A stretch of 64,000 nt of DNA from Spirosoma validum (GCF_014699035.1 NZ_JACXAA010000008.1:62001-126000); one strand, 5' to 3'; shown: positions 17,275 to 27,470, numbered from the stretch's first letter. The notes: a model not told the origin generated them from the letters alone. Numbers and translations are program-made.

Positions 17275-19173
17275 ATGTCTACTGAATCCACTCCCTTACA
17301 AAGCGAACGTCCTGATTATGGCAAAAACCCTGACGACTATAATCGAGGTGAGAATCCTCCTGTTGACGACAGAAGCCGCCCGCCCCTAAATAGAATCGGC
17401 CATCGTGCTAATCCGCTACTGAACTTTTTGAATAAAAAGGTCGTCGCCGAGTTTAAGGGTCCGAAGGGCGGCTCACCTAACATGCCCCAGTATGCCATTC
17501 AGAAGCAGAAAATTGTCACAATGACAGAGAGCCTGCTAAAGCTGTTGCAGGGAGAAGATCCTGACAAAAAGCTATTAATAGGTACAGCGAAGCGTCAGGT
17601 TGAAAAGGATGAACTAGATGAACCGTTAACGTCAATAATCAGTGATCGTGCTAATCGGCGTATTATCCCGACTGACTGCCCGGATATATCTTCGGATGGC
17701 GTGGTGATGTACACAGTTTTGCTGGACTGGGCGGAAGATACCAAAGAAACGTTCCCAGATGTACTTATTAAGGATTTGGAATCGGGAGAAACAACCCGCT
17801 TTGATACGCAGACAAACAATTTTCTGGTGGTTAGTGGTATGGAAGATGATGGCGGAGACCCCCACAATCCGCCACCGGGCCCCCCAGTTACAGGATCAGG
17901 GCCGTTAAACACGCAGATAAGTGATTTCAAAGTAGCGACTGAGGACGATATCACCCATTACCAGAAGCTTAACGGACAGGATAAAGGCCCATCTGTGGCT
18001 GTGATCGATACCGGATTGAAATTTAATCTTCATGCATCCCAATGGCCTGATGGCGCTTACTCGTATCGACAGGCCAACGGGAACAAACGACAGTTTAAAT
18101 TAGCTTACCAGGACCCATCCGTCAATGCATGCGAAGGTGTAACGGCGAGTAATCCGCTTGGTTACTGCGCGCTTCAATCCTATCGGGAGGATGAATCGAT
18201 CACGAAAATAATGCCGCTACCACTCGGGGCTACCATGTCAGCGCTTGAACGTAATGAGCGTATACGCAAGGTGAAAGACAGTCCTTATGATGATTTTCGG
18301 CTATTCGATAGCGTGACGGAAACGACCGTCCAGGAAGCTCGGCACGGTACGTCGGTAACGGCGATAATTCAGCAGAATGGCGACGATGCCCCCGTGCTGG
18401 TAGTCAAATCGTTCGATAATATGGGTTTTGCCACCCTGTTCGACGTATTGAATGGGTTTAATTATATACTGCATCGGTGTGAAAGCGCTAACATCCGGGT
18501 GGTAAATGCCAGTTGGATTTTTGGTCGGGATGAACCCATGCTGAGGGTTAAAATTGAACAGTTGATGGAGAAAGGCGTGTTTGTTGTGGCGGCTGCGGGT
18601 AACGAGCGGCAAACCTCCGACCGAAATTTAGACATAGTAAAGGTCTATCCAGCCTGTTACAGCCAGAAATATCCAAACGTCATTACTGTTACGTCGGTCC
18701 GGAAAACGTATCTTCCTCCGAAGCTCATGTCATATCGGGGCGATTCTGTTGTTGGAAAACTGCTGGGCTTCGCCATAGGAAAGCTAGGCCTGTTTGATTT
18801 TTTAAACAAGGCTGGTAATCTGGTTGATGCTGTACTGCCAACCCGTGGTTACATAGCCGTTGAAAATTATTCGCCGAGCGATGTGAACGTGGGAGTTGTC
18901 AGTACGTTTGGCTTCTTCCCCAGTCCGTTCCGAAAGGGGAAGCCGATACGGGGTAGTTCGTATGCGTGTGCATTCATATCCGGATTTGTGATCAAACGCT
19001 TACGTACTGGTCATGATCCTTTGCCATTGCTCTCATCAATTCAACCTATGCGCAGTCGTATGATGGCGGCTCGCGAGAAATTGCTGGAGGCTATGAGTGG
19101 AAGAGACCAGGAGAATTTAGAGCCAGATTACGTAGCGGGCGGCTATTACTTGGCTGGCCATGACGTTGACTAA
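17275..19173 (+). CDS. Subtilisin-like (S8) serine protease with N-terminal extension
   Basis: 632 residues without a signal peptide, so probably cytoplasmic. The first 220 residues are polar and low in known motifs. The S8 catalytic triad then appears in order: Asp in VAVIDTG (about 244), His in RHGTSV (about 356) and Ser in GSSYACAFISG (about 561). The oxyanion Asn lies in AAAGNE (about 441). It is 19 bases after the anti-sigma-like gene and about 145 bases before the TPR-CHAT gene. The pairing of a subtilase with a caspase-like CHAT protease suggests a proteolytic cascade, for instance in conflict or stress; that role is inferred. Confidence 0.9.
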   Translation: MSTESTPLQSERPDYGKNPDDYNRGENPPVDDRSRPPLNRIGHRANPLLNFLNKKVVAEFKGPKGGSPNMPQYAIQKQKIVTMTESLLKLLQGEDPDKKLLIGTAKRQVEKDELDEPLTSIISDRANRRIIPTDCPDISSDGVVMYTVLLDWAEDTKETFPDVLIKDLESGETTRFDTQTNNFLVVSGMEDDGGDPHNPPPGPPVTGSGPLNTQISDFKVATEDDITHYQKLNGQDKGPSVAVIDTGLKFNLHASQWPDGAYSYRQANGNKRQFKLAYQDPSVNACEGVTASNPLGYCALQSYREDESITKIMPLPLGATMSALERNERIRKVKDSPYDDFRLFDSVTETTVQEARHGTSVTAIIQQNGDDAPVLVVKSFDNMGFATLFDVLNGFNYILHRCESANIRVVNASWIFGRDEPMLRVKIEQLMEKGVFVVAAAGNERQTSDRNLDIVKVYPACYSQKYPNVITVTSVRKTYLPPKLMSYRGDSVVGKLLGFAIGKLGLFDFLNKAGNLVDAVLPTRGYIAVENYSPSDVNVGVVSTFGFFPSPFRKGKPIRGSSYACAFISGFVIKRLRTGHDPLPLLSSIQPMRSRMMAAREKLLEAMSGRDQENLEPDYVAGGYYLAGHDVD

Positions 19174-19318
19174 AATGTATTGTTAGTCAGAGTCAAATTT
19201 AAAAGTACTTCAACCTTCTAATTGGGACAAGACCTGACAGGTTAAAGCCTCCTTCGGTAGGTTAGTATGCTTTTTGTAGTAATCAAGGAGTAGTTTCTAG
19301 GTGTTCTTCCCAACTACT

Positions 19319-22120
19319 ATGCGTTATTACTTATTTCACAAATGCTTTATAGCCTGGATAGCGCTATTTGGGCTATCTTATCATGCGATTGCCCAATGCC
19401 CGGCCCGAACCCAATTACAGACTAGGTTGCAAAGGTTGTCGGATGCGGCCGATATAACAAAGACTGCTAAAATCGATGCTGCACAGGTCCAGGCGCAGGT
19501 TACTGTTTTGCAAAAATGGCAGCGGCAGTGGCAGCAGTGCGGCTATCCCCTTGACTCAACCTATATTAATGGTTTGCTGCAGTTGGGTCTGGTTCATTAC
19601 TACCGGGGTGAATTACCGGAAGCAACCCAGACTGTGCGTCAGGCAATTCGGTTGTGCCAGACAGCACGTGCGGAAAGAAGCGTTGACCAACCCGCCAAGG
19701 CGTATTACCGATTAGGGATGTTATTGGTACATCAGAATCAGCCCGCCGTAGAGACACTTAAACAGGCGGTTCGTCTTGGGCAGGGCATCCGCTCAGCCGA
19801 TCGGTGGATGGGTGGAGCCTGTTTATACTTAGCTAATGCCTATTACTCAGCAGGTGATTATCAACAAGCTCTTAGTATTGCCAAGCAGGGCGAGCAAGTG
19901 GCCAGCCATACCACTGACTGGCCACTAATAGCCAAATTATTACTGGAAAAAGCAGAGACATTAAATGTATTGGAGCAATATAGCTCCGCCCGTCAGGCTG
20001 CCGAACGCGCTATCGCCATGTCGGAGCGGGGCGACTATCAGTCTATAATGGCCAGAGCTTATAGACAAGTAGGGATTATAGCTGAAAATCAGGAGCAATT
20101 TATCGATGCGCTACGATACCGCCAGCGTGCGTTCGAGATTGCCCGAACTATTAATGATCCTACGGCTCCCGACTATGCCGTGTCAGTAGGGAATCTGTAT
20201 TACCGACTCGGACAGTATGATCGGGCTGTAGTTTATTTTCAGTATGGAGTCGACAACAATACAAACAGCTACGCTAAGGCTAACTCTCTGGATAAATTAG
20301 GGGAGGTTTACCAGAAAAAGAAAGCATATGATCGGGCTTTGCGGTATTATCAACAGGGCCTAACGACGATACCCATCCACTTTGGGAATCCGGCTATCAC
20401 GGGCTTGCCCAATGCCCAGACCATCCAACTAGCCGATCAGAAAGAATACTTGCTTAGAATTATCCAGAATAAAGCCGATACGTGGCTTGATTACGCCAAA
20501 GCGACTACTAATCAACAGCGTCTTCATTACGCCCTCGAAACATATAAAGTGGCCGACCGGATGATTGATTTTATGCGCTGGGAACATATTGGTCAGCAGT
20601 CGAAATTATTCTGGCGGTATAAGACCCGAAGCATCTACGAACGAGCTATTGAAACCAGTTTTTTGCTGAAAAATACAGAACAGGCGTTTCACTTCTTCGA
20701 GAAAAGCCGGGCGGCTATGCTAGGGGACAAGCTGAATGAACTGGGAGCCCGGCAACAACTATCTCCGGAACAAACTGAAGAAGAAGAGCGATTGAGGCAG
20801 AATGTAAGCAAGAGGCAGATGGATTTTGCGGCTATTATAGCCAGCCAGCCTATTAACGACGCAGCTTACAGGAAGGCACAATCGGCTTTAAACTCAGAGC
20901 AGGATGAGCTGGATCAATTTCGAAAAAAACTGGAAAAATCGAATCCCGTATACTATCAAGTTAAATACGATACAGCCGCTACGTCCTTATTCGACCTACG
21001 CCAACATCTGAAGAGACAGAACGCTTCGTTTGTTTCGTACTTCGTTGGCGACAGCACGTTGTATGTATTAGGCGTAACCGCTGATACCTCAGTCCTATAT
21101 CGCCAGCCATTACGTAGCTACGGACAAAATGTGAATGCATTCATGAATCTATTATGGATGCCCGAAGCTATGAATCGCCGAGCGAATTATCAGCAATTTC
21201 TAGCATTAGGAAGTAGTTTATACAGGCAGCTATTGGCTCCTGTTAACCTCCCCACCGGACGTATTATTGTTTCGCCTGACGGTTCATTTGTGCCTTTCGA
21301 AACGCTCAGCCGAAACGCTGGTGCGCCTGATTACTTGGTAAAGGATTATGCTTTCAGCTATGTTTATTCAGTACGTTTACTGTTAAAAAAACGAGTAGAT
21401 AACCGATCGGAAATACGCGTTCGTGGTCATGATTTTTTAGGGATTGCCCCTGTAAATTTTGCTGCGACGTTAAAGCAGGTCGCTTTGCCCGGTTCCGAAG
21501 AAGCTTTGGAACGTACGGCTAATGGATTTCATTCGCCAACATTATTAACACACGATAACGCTACCCGCCGGGCTTTTTTGAAAGAAGCTACCGACGCCAG
21601 TGTCATTCAGTTGTTTACCCACGCGACTGCCGATAGCTCAGGCCAGGAGCCCCAGCTCTATTTTGCTGACTCAACATTAATGCTTTCTGACCTTGGCGAC
21701 GGTGATCTCTCGAACACAAGGTTAGTAGTCCTGGCGGCCTGCAAAACGGGGGTCGGTGCCAATCAGCGGGGCGAGGGCGTGTTTAGTCTGGCACGTGGAT
21801 TTGCAGCTCTGGGCGTACCAAGCGTATTGACAACGCTCTGGAGCGTTCAGAATGAGGCTACCTATAAATTGACTGAACTGTTTTACAAATACATACACCA
21901 GGGGTTACCCAAAGACATTGCACTACAGCGTGCCAAACAGGAGTGGCTCAGCGAGGTCGATCAGACTAACCAATTACCAAACTTCTGGGCTGGGTTGATT
22001 ATCGTAGGCGATACTGAACCGCTCCCACGTAGTAATTACAGTCTATGGATGGTATTACCACTGCTGGCGTTGGCTGGGTCTGGAGTATGGTTCTGGAGAA
22101 AACGAAAATCTAAAGGGTAA
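19319..22120 (+). CDS. TPR-repeat CHAT (caspase-like) protease, membrane-anchored
   Basis: 933 residues from the ATG at 19319; the frame also opens at a GTG at 19301, but the signal peptide (CFIAWIALFGLSYHAIA) begins best at the ATG. The first half is a long array of TPR-type helical hairpins, followed by a coiled region near 480-560. The CHAT domain has the His of QLFTHATADSS (about 767) and the Cys of LAACKTGVGANQRGEG (about 807), the catalytic dyad of this clan. A C-terminal helix (LWMVLPLLALAGSGVWFW) with a basic tail anchors it, so the protease faces the periplasm. Last gene of the sigma-protease cassette. Its stop overlaps the convergent exonuclease gene by 11 bases. Confidence 0.92.
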   Translation: MRYYLFHKCFIAWIALFGLSYHAIAQCPARTQLQTRLQRLSDAADITKTAKIDAAQVQAQVTVLQKWQRQWQQCGYPLDSTYINGLLQLGLVHYYRGELPEATQTVRQAIRLCQTARAERSVDQPAKAYYRLGMLLVHQNQPAVETLKQAVRLGQGIRSADRWMGGACLYLANAYYSAGDYQQALSIAKQGEQVASHTTDWPLIAKLLLEKAETLNVLEQYSSARQAAERAIAMSERGDYQSIMARAYRQVGIIAENQEQFIDALRYRQRAFEIARTINDPTAPDYAVSVGNLYYRLGQYDRAVVYFQYGVDNNTNSYAKANSLDKLGEVYQKKKAYDRALRYYQQGLTTIPIHFGNPAITGLPNAQTIQLADQKEYLLRIIQNKADTWLDYAKATTNQQRLHYALETYKVADRMIDFMRWEHIGQQSKLFWRYKTRSIYERAIETSFLLKNTEQAFHFFEKSRAAMLGDKLNELGARQQLSPEQTEEEERLRQNVSKRQMDFAAIIASQPINDAAYRKAQSALNSEQDELDQFRKKLEKSNPVYYQVKYDTAATSLFDLRQHLKRQNASFVSYFVGDSTLYVLGVTADTSVLYRQPLRSYGQNVNAFMNLLWMPEAMNRRANYQQFLALGSSLYRQLLAPVNLPTGRIIVSPDGSFVPFETLSRNAGAPDYLVKDYAFSYVYSVRLLLKKRVDNRSEIRVRGHDFLGIAPVNFAATLKQVALPGSEEALERTANGFHSPTLLTHDNATRRAFLKEATDASVIQLFTHATADSSGQEPQLYFADSTLMLSDLGDGDLSNTRLVVLAACKTGVGANQRGEGVFSLARGFAALGVPSVLTTLWSVQNEATYKLTELFYKYIHQGLPKDIALQRAKQEWLSEVDQTNQLPNFWAGLIIVGDTEPLPRSNYSLWMVLPLLALAGSGVWFWRKRKSKG

Positions 22121-22727
22121 GTTTCATAGCCTCACTCAGTTTAAACACCTCTTTCAGGCATTTAGCAGTTAATTCAGCGTCTTCAAGGGCATTATGAAAG
22201 CCGTCTTCCCGAGCGAAACCGAAATAGTTTGCAATGGCGGTCAGGCTCAAGCGGTCGGGAGCTTTACGGCCGTTTGCCTTTAATACCCGGAACGTAAAGT
22301 AAGCCAGCGTGTGAAGATCAAGCAGAACGCGTGAGTACGGCCATTTCAGCTTCTCGTAACGATATGCTTCTTTCAGGAAATTGATATCGTTGATAACGCT
22401 TTGCCCGCAGATGATTACGTCGCGCAGGAACGGCGTTCGATCCAGCTGCCCTTTTGGAACGCGGAGGCCAAGCTCTTTGCAAATCCATTCTTCCAGTTCT
22501 GGCAGTACGTCATACATCATGGGCGCATCTTCCAGGTCGGCCAATGAGAGGTTATGGATTTTTTCGGACGAGGACGAAAAGGCTTCGTGATTTTCAGGAT
22601 AAACGTTTGTCAGGTAGCGACCGCCCTCAACCCAGTTATCGTCAAAAAGGACAGCACCAATCTGAATAATTTCGTTGTAATCCGGTTCCGGACCGGTCAT
22701 CTCAAGGTCAAGTACTAAAAATGGCAT
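22110..22727 (-). CDS. DEDDh-type 3'-5' exonuclease
   Basis: 205 residues of the DnaQ-like fold. The first acidic motif is LVLDLEMTGPEPDYNEIIQIG (Asp and Glu), the second Asp falls in CGQSVINDINFLKEA, and the final His-Asp is in GFHNALEDAELTAK. This places it with oligoribonuclease/epsilon-like exonucleases, acting on short RNA or single-stranded DNA ends. It is monocistronic and ends 11 bases inside the CHAT gene on the other strand. No polymerase or other replication gene is nearby, so the exact substrate is open. Confidence 0.88.
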   Translation of the reverse strand: MPFLVLDLEMTGPEPDYNEIIQIGAVLFDDNWVEGGRYLTNVYPENHEAFSSSSEKIHNLSLADLEDAPMMYDVLPELEEWICKELGLRVPKGQLDRTPFLRDVIICGQSVINDINFLKEAYRYEKLKWPYSRVLLDLHTLAYFTFRVLKANGRKAPDRLSLTAIANYFGFAREDGFHNALEDAELTAKCLKEVFKLSEAMKLTL

Positions 22728-22742
22728 ATCAAATAAAGTTTA

Positions 22743-22750
22743 CAAAGTTA
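22743..22750 (-). promoter_or_regulatory. -7 box of the exonuclease gene
   Basis: On the minus strand TAACTTTG matches TAnnTTTG exactly, 16 bases before the ATG at 22727, implying a very short leader. Confidence 0.5.
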
Positions 22751-22871
22751 TCGATTTTAGTAACTAAAAGACCGTTTAATATATATTATGGAAAACTGTA
22801 GATTAATTTTTCAAGGGTATTTTTCTTTTCTCATATTGGTAACTTTCCATGTATTTGTATAAATAACTTCT

Positions 22872-25001
22872 CTAGTGTTTTACTCGTTCAACCAATTTCC
22901 CAATGTCGCTGCTGACTTGCTGAATAAAGGCTAGTTGATCACCCAGCAACTGATCGTCACCAGTTAGCATTGTTACGTTTGCATCGGGTGTTACTGGTTC
23001 TATGGCGGGTTTCAGCGAATCGATACCCAGCCGGCGCAGGCTTTCAGTCAGGGTGAATAATGCACGTTTAACGGGTTTTGCCAGGGAGGCCGAGTATGTT
23101 TTTGACTCATCCGATAACTGGGCCGACGTAATGGTGGCTACATTAGCCGACAAAATGTGATTCAGCACGACAAATTCATAGATTAGCTTTTCATTACGTT
23201 GCTTATGCTTTGGTTCCGACAGCATCCGATCGAAAGCAGCCGACAGGTTGGCCGATGTAACGTAAACGTCTTTTCGAGCCAGTTTATAATCGACCAGTTT
23301 GGCTGGCCTTCCTGACAAACTGTCGAGCAACAACTGAAGGTACCGGACGTTCGCTTTCAGTACAGCCTGCATAGGCTTCTTTAACTGGTCTGACTCCCAC
23401 TGCGGAAACAATACGTAACTCGCTACAAACGCAATGACACCGCCTAGTAACGTATCGAAAAATCGTTCTTCAGCCGCACCTAAATAACTGACACCTAGAA
23501 AGTTGAATAGTATTAAAATAAATGGTGTGACGCAAATAACCATCACGATGTAATTAACCCGCTGAGCGCTGTATGTGCCTAGCATGAGCAATACCATGAA
23601 ACCGAACTGCACAGTTTTGTTCGGCAGGAACGTGAGAATAAGCACCCCAATGATACCACCCGCCAACGTACCGATAATCCGTTCGATGTTTCGCTGTTTG
23701 GTCAGACTGAACGCTGGTTTCAAAATAACCGAGATGGTCAGCAATACCCAGTAACTATGATGGCCGTAGGGGAGAAGTTTGGTAATGACAAACCCCAGCA
23801 ACATGGCGATCGCTACCCGAACGGAATGCCGAAAAACAGACGAGTCGAGCGTCAGGTTATCCCGAAAGGATTTCAGGTCAATTTCCTGGTGCGTGACAAA
23901 ACGGCCATATTCCATTTCCTCACTGTTAATCGGGCTGATAGTCGTTACCGTAAGATTTTTTTGTATCCGAGTTAGCCGCTGACTCACCCCCCGTAAACTC
24001 ACCAGCACTTTTTTCAGTACCAACGTACTGCCACCCTCATCGCTCAGGGCGTCTATGTGACGTTTCAACTCCTCCAGTCCCGGATTTATGTCGATTGGTT
24101 TGTGCAGCGGAACGGGTAACTGAATCGTCAGGCCAATATGGTCAAGCTCAACGGACAGTCGGCGAATGGATCGGGAAATTTGATTGAGTATACCCGATTT
24201 GCCAAAACGTTCGCGGATGTCGGAGTAGTCATAATACATGGCGATGATCTGATCATATAGATCAACGACATCGACAAACGTTAGCAGCAACAGGCGGCCC
24301 GTTCGGGTTGATTCGGTAACAATACGCCGACTTTTGAATAAAACCTCCCGGACAGCGTCCTGTTTTTCGCTCACATCAACCTGCTGAGCAATCAGTCGAC
24401 GGTAATCTGTATCTAACGGCGTCGCTACGTCGTAGAAATCAGCTTTGATGGCCATGAGCTTGGCGATCTCGTGGATGCACTGCCCTAATGCCTGCTGCGC
24501 CAGTCGGTACGGTTGCAGACGCGACACCAGTAAACTGATGGTGCTGTACCAAATACTGCCGAACAAAACCAGGACGCTCTCCCGAACCACACCCGCTGCA
24601 TCCAGCGGGCGGTCGAGCATCAGGATCATAATCAATAAAGCCGCCGTTCCGACGGATGTTGCCCGATTGCCATAAATGGCGAACATGGAGAAGAAAAAAC
24701 TGAATACCAGAATTTCTATGCCCAGCGTGTAGGGATTCAGACGGGCGAACCCCGTAATGAACGTGACCAGAAAGCTAATCAGCGCACTGGTTGCCATGGC
24801 GTTACGTCGATGCATAACGGGCCCGGGCGCATCGCTCAGGCTAACGTTCAGCGCCCCCAGCGACATAGCCATACCCGTCTGGAGCTGATCGAACTGAGCC
24901 AACACCAGTGAGGGTAGCAAAATAGACAGCGTTATCCGCAGCCCATCCGAAAAATACTGGCTGGACAGAAAATAACTGACTTGTCGACTTCGCTTGTTCA
25001 T
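22872..25001 (-). CDS. FUSC/YccS-like inner membrane protein
   Basis: 709 residues with the double-block design of the aromatic acid exporter (FUSC) superfamily. One set of about six membrane helices lies near 20-170, a long soluble part follows at 180-390, and a second helical block near 400-520 carries GHHSYWVLLTISVILKPAFS, R-N-I-E-R-IIGTLAGG and a C-terminal soluble domain. YccS and its relatives are predicted efflux or envelope proteins with little known biochemistry. The ABC transporter gene lies 27 bases upstream on the same strand and the two are probably one transcript. Confidence 0.88.
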   Translation of the reverse strand: MNKRSRQVSYFLSSQYFSDGLRITLSILLPSLVLAQFDQLQTGMAMSLGALNVSLSDAPGPVMHRRNAMATSALISFLVTFITGFARLNPYTLGIEILVFSFFFSMFAIYGNRATSVGTAALLIMILMLDRPLDAAGVVRESVLVLFGSIWYSTISLLVSRLQPYRLAQQALGQCIHEIAKLMAIKADFYDVATPLDTDYRRLIAQQVDVSEKQDAVREVLFKSRRIVTESTRTGRLLLLTFVDVVDLYDQIIAMYYDYSDIRERFGKSGILNQISRSIRRLSVELDHIGLTIQLPVPLHKPIDINPGLEELKRHIDALSDEGGSTLVLKKVLVSLRGVSQRLTRIQKNLTVTTISPINSEEMEYGRFVTHQEIDLKSFRDNLTLDSSVFRHSVRVAIAMLLGFVITKLLPYGHHSYWVLLTISVILKPAFSLTKQRNIERIIGTLAGGIIGVLILTFLPNKTVQFGFMVLLMLGTYSAQRVNYIVMVICVTPFILILFNFLGVSYLGAAEERFFDTLLGGVIAFVASYVLFPQWESDQLKKPMQAVLKANVRYLQLLLDSLSGRPAKLVDYKLARKDVYVTSANLSAAFDRMLSEPKHKQRNEKLIYEFVVLNHILSANVATITSAQLSDESKTYSASLAKPVKRALFTLTESLRRLGIDSLKPAIEPVTPDANVTMLTGDDQLLGDQLAFIQQVSSDIGKLVERVKH

Positions 25002-25028
25002 TGTGGACTATATTGGCTGGCGCTTGTT

Positions 25029-26792
25029 CTATTGCGTAACAACCGCCCCCGTTTTGCGTTCGCCGATTTGTTGTCGCCACATGGCATAATAAAGACCTTT
25101 CTGCGTCAGCAACTCGTCGTGGCTACCCGTTTCCACAACCTTGCCTTTTTCGAGAACGAAAATGGTGTTGGCGTGCATAATCGTAGAGAGCCGGTGGGCA
25201 ATCAAAATGGTAATTTGCTCGTTCATCGCTGACACACTACGTACCGTATCCGTGATTTCTTCCTCTGTCAGGGAGTCAAGTGCCGACGTCGCTTCGTCGA
25301 AAATCAGCAGACGCGGGTGGCGCACCAACGCTCTGGCAATAGACAGCCGCTGTTTTTCTCCGCCCGACATTTTCAGACCACCTTCGCCAATGGGTGTGTC
25401 GAGCCCTAATTCGGACCGAGCCAGTAGATGCTCACAGGCCGCTTTGTCGAGCGCATCCAGCATTTCCGCTTCGGTGGCATCGGGTTTAACGAAAGCTAAA
25501 TTCTCACGAATGGTTCCGGAGAACAGGTGCGTATCCTGCGTAACGAAACCGATTTGCCGACGCATTGGGTTAAACCGAATGTCTTTGGTGGAGATGTCAT
25601 TGTAATAAATTTCACCGCCTACGGGCCGGTAAAGCCCGACTGACAGCTTGACCATCGTTGATTTCCCCGAACCCGATGGTCCAACAAAGGCGATGGTGTC
25701 GCCAAGCGTGGCTTCAAACGAAACGCCATCGATTGCATTCTGATTGGCCCCGTTATGCCGAAAAACGACTTCTTTAAACCGAATCCGTTCAATCGGACCA
25801 ACTTCGATAGGGGATTCGGGATTGCGTTCGATCGGCTTTTGCATCAGTTTCTCGAAATTGGTCAACCCCGCTTCGGCTTCCCGATAAGCAAGAATAATAT
25901 TGCCCAAGTCCTGCAGGGGATTAAAGATCGATACGGAGATAAACTGCATCGAAATCAACTCGCCGGTGCTCAGTACGTCGCGGAAGATCAACCACAGCAA
26001 TGTAAAGAGAACCGATTGTTTCAGGATATTCAACGTAGTGCTTTGCCAGAACGATAACAAACGGACCCGCCGAACCTTAAACATTTCCAGTTCAAAAATA
26101 CGACCCGTTTGTGCCTTCAGACGTCGTATTTCCGGAAACGTTAAGCCAAGGCTTTTGATCAGTTCGACGTTACGTAGCGATTCTGTAATGACACCCGACA
26201 GTAGGGCCGTCTCACGATTGATCGATCGCTGGGTGGTTTTGATCTGTTTGCTGAGTAAACCCGTTAGTCCGCCCAGCAGTAGCACACCGATTAGAAAGAC
26301 CGGAACCAGCGCCCAGTGTTTTGTGATGGCGTACCATATCAAAAATCCCATCCCCACAATAGACGAGAACAGGACGTTGATGAACGAGTTGATGAATTTC
26401 TCTGTGTCGGTACGTACCTTTTGCAGGATCGACAACGTAGTACCACTGTTCTGATCGCCAAATTCCTGATAGGATAGACGTAGCGTTTGTTTCAGACCGT
26501 CGTTGAAGATGTCGGTGCCAAATTTCTGGACAACTAATCGCGTTACGTATTCCTGAAATGCTTTGGTAATATTCGAGAGAACGGCTACCCCAACCGCTAT
26601 CGCTAAAAGTTTTAATACACCTCTAACTTTGTCAGTATCAGTTTTCTGTCCGGGATGTGTAGCGTATTCGTCAATAAGTTTTCCGAAGATGATCGGATCG
26701 ACAAGCGCGAGAATCTGAGCAATACCAGCCAAGGCTAATGCCAGCACGGCCAGCCAACGATAAGGCTTTAAATACTGCCAGAGAACGCGCAT
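25029..26792 (-). CDS. ABC transporter, fused permease and ATPase (exporter type)
   Basis: 587 residues from the ATG at 26792; the frame opens at a TTG two codons earlier. The N-terminal half has six membrane helices. The ATPase half carries Walker A GPSGSGKST, Q-loop VTQDTHL, signature MSGGEKQRLSIARAL, Walker B LLIFDEATSALD and the H-loop AHRLST. The arrangement matches MsbA/lipid or multidrug half-transporters working as homodimers. It is followed by a FUSC-family gene 27 bases later. The cargo cannot be deduced. Confidence 0.95.
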   Translation of the reverse strand: MRVLWQYLKPYRWLAVLALALAGIAQILALVDPIIFGKLIDEYATHPGQKTDTDKVRGVLKLLAIAVGVAVLSNITKAFQEYVTRLVVQKFGTDIFNDGLKQTLRLSYQEFGDQNSGTTLSILQKVRTDTEKFINSFINVLFSSIVGMGFLIWYAITKHWALVPVFLIGVLLLGGLTGLLSKQIKTTQRSINRETALLSGVITESLRNVELIKSLGLTFPEIRRLKAQTGRIFELEMFKVRRVRLLSFWQSTTLNILKQSVLFTLLWLIFRDVLSTGELISMQFISVSIFNPLQDLGNIILAYREAEAGLTNFEKLMQKPIERNPESPIEVGPIERIRFKEVVFRHNGANQNAIDGVSFEATLGDTIAFVGPSGSGKSTMVKLSVGLYRPVGGEIYYNDISTKDIRFNPMRRQIGFVTQDTHLFSGTIRENLAFVKPDATEAEMLDALDKAACEHLLARSELGLDTPIGEGGLKMSGGEKQRLSIARALVRHPRLLIFDEATSALDSLTEEEITDTVRSVSAMNEQITILIAHRLSTIMHANTIFVLEKGKVVETGSHDELLTQKGLYYAMWRQQIGERKTGAVVTQ

Positions 26793-26802
26793 AAACAATG
26801 GG

Positions 26803-26900
26803 GTTTGGGGTGAGGGGCAAAAGGTTTAGGGCGGAGAGCTTCATGGATAGCCAAAGTTGCCTTTCGCCTAAAAAACCTATGCCCCAGACCCGTTACCCTA
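26803..26900. repeat. Imperfect G-rich/C-rich inverted repeat
   Basis: The segment at 26800-26833 (GGGTTTGGGGTGAGGGGC and onward) pairs loosely with 26867-26900 (GCCCCAGACCCGTTACCC). It sits between rpiB and the ABC gene, both on the minus strand, and probably terminates rpiB. Several mismatches, so less certain than the other palindromes. Confidence 0.5.
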
Positions 26901-26904
26901 GACA

Positions 26905-27339
26905 TTAATACGTGTCCAGTTCCTGAATCCGGGCCAGGTGGCGACCGCCTTCAAAGGGCGTATCGAGCCAAATCTGAACCAGTTTCAAGGCTGTTTCTTC
27001 CGACATCATTCGTTCGCCAAGCGATATAACGTTAGCGTCATTATGCTGACGACACAAACGGGCCGACTCTTCATTCCAGCATAAACCAGCCCGAACTCCT
27101 CTGACGCGGTTGGCAGCTATAGCCTCACCGTTACCTGATCCCCCCAATACAACACCCCGTTCGACCTCACCAGCCGCAACTGCTTCGGCAACAGGGCGAA
27201 TGAAAAGGGGATAATCAACCGATGGCGTTTCGGCATAGGTACCTTTGTCGATTACCTCGTGGCCGAGGTTGATGAGGAATTGTTTGATAGCTTCTTTGTA
27301 GCGGAAACCAGCGTGGTCGGAGCCAATAGCGATTTTCAT
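26905..27339 (-). CDS. rpiB: Ribose-5-phosphate isomerase B
   Basis: Interconverts ribose 5-phosphate and ribulose 5-phosphate in the pentose phosphate pathway. 144 residues is the usual size. IAIGSDHAGFRYKE at the N-terminus, GVVLGGSGNGEAIAANRVRG and the following CWNEESARLCRQHNDANVISLG are RpiB signatures. GSGNGE is the form seen here where many RpiB proteins carry GTGIG or a Cys. It is divergent from zwf, the first step of the same pathway. Fully consistent with a housekeeping role. Confidence 0.95.
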   Translation of the reverse strand: MKIAIGSDHAGFRYKEAIKQFLINLGHEVIDKGTYAETPSVDYPLFIRPVAEAVAAGEVERGVVLGGSGNGEAIAANRVRGVRAGLCWNEESARLCRQHNDANVISLGERMMSEETALKLVQIWLDTPFEGGRHLARIQELDTY

Positions 27340-27417
27340 GATAAATTAAGAGCAGATGAAAACAAGGCCCAAAAGTAGTAGAATAGCGGCCTAACATGAA
27401 ACCTTACCGGAGTAAAC

Positions 27418-27447
27418 TTGTTCGGAAAACAGACGGGCGGTAATTTG
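27418..27447 (+). promoter_or_regulatory. Promoter of zwf
   Basis: TTG at 27418-27420 and TAATTTG at 27441-27447, separated by 20 bases, form a near-consensus Bacteroidota promoter (the -7 box is one base short). Transcription start is expected near 27454, before the ATG at 27471. Confidence 0.5.
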
Positions 27448-27470
27448 CGCCCCGTCAATACAACTGACTC

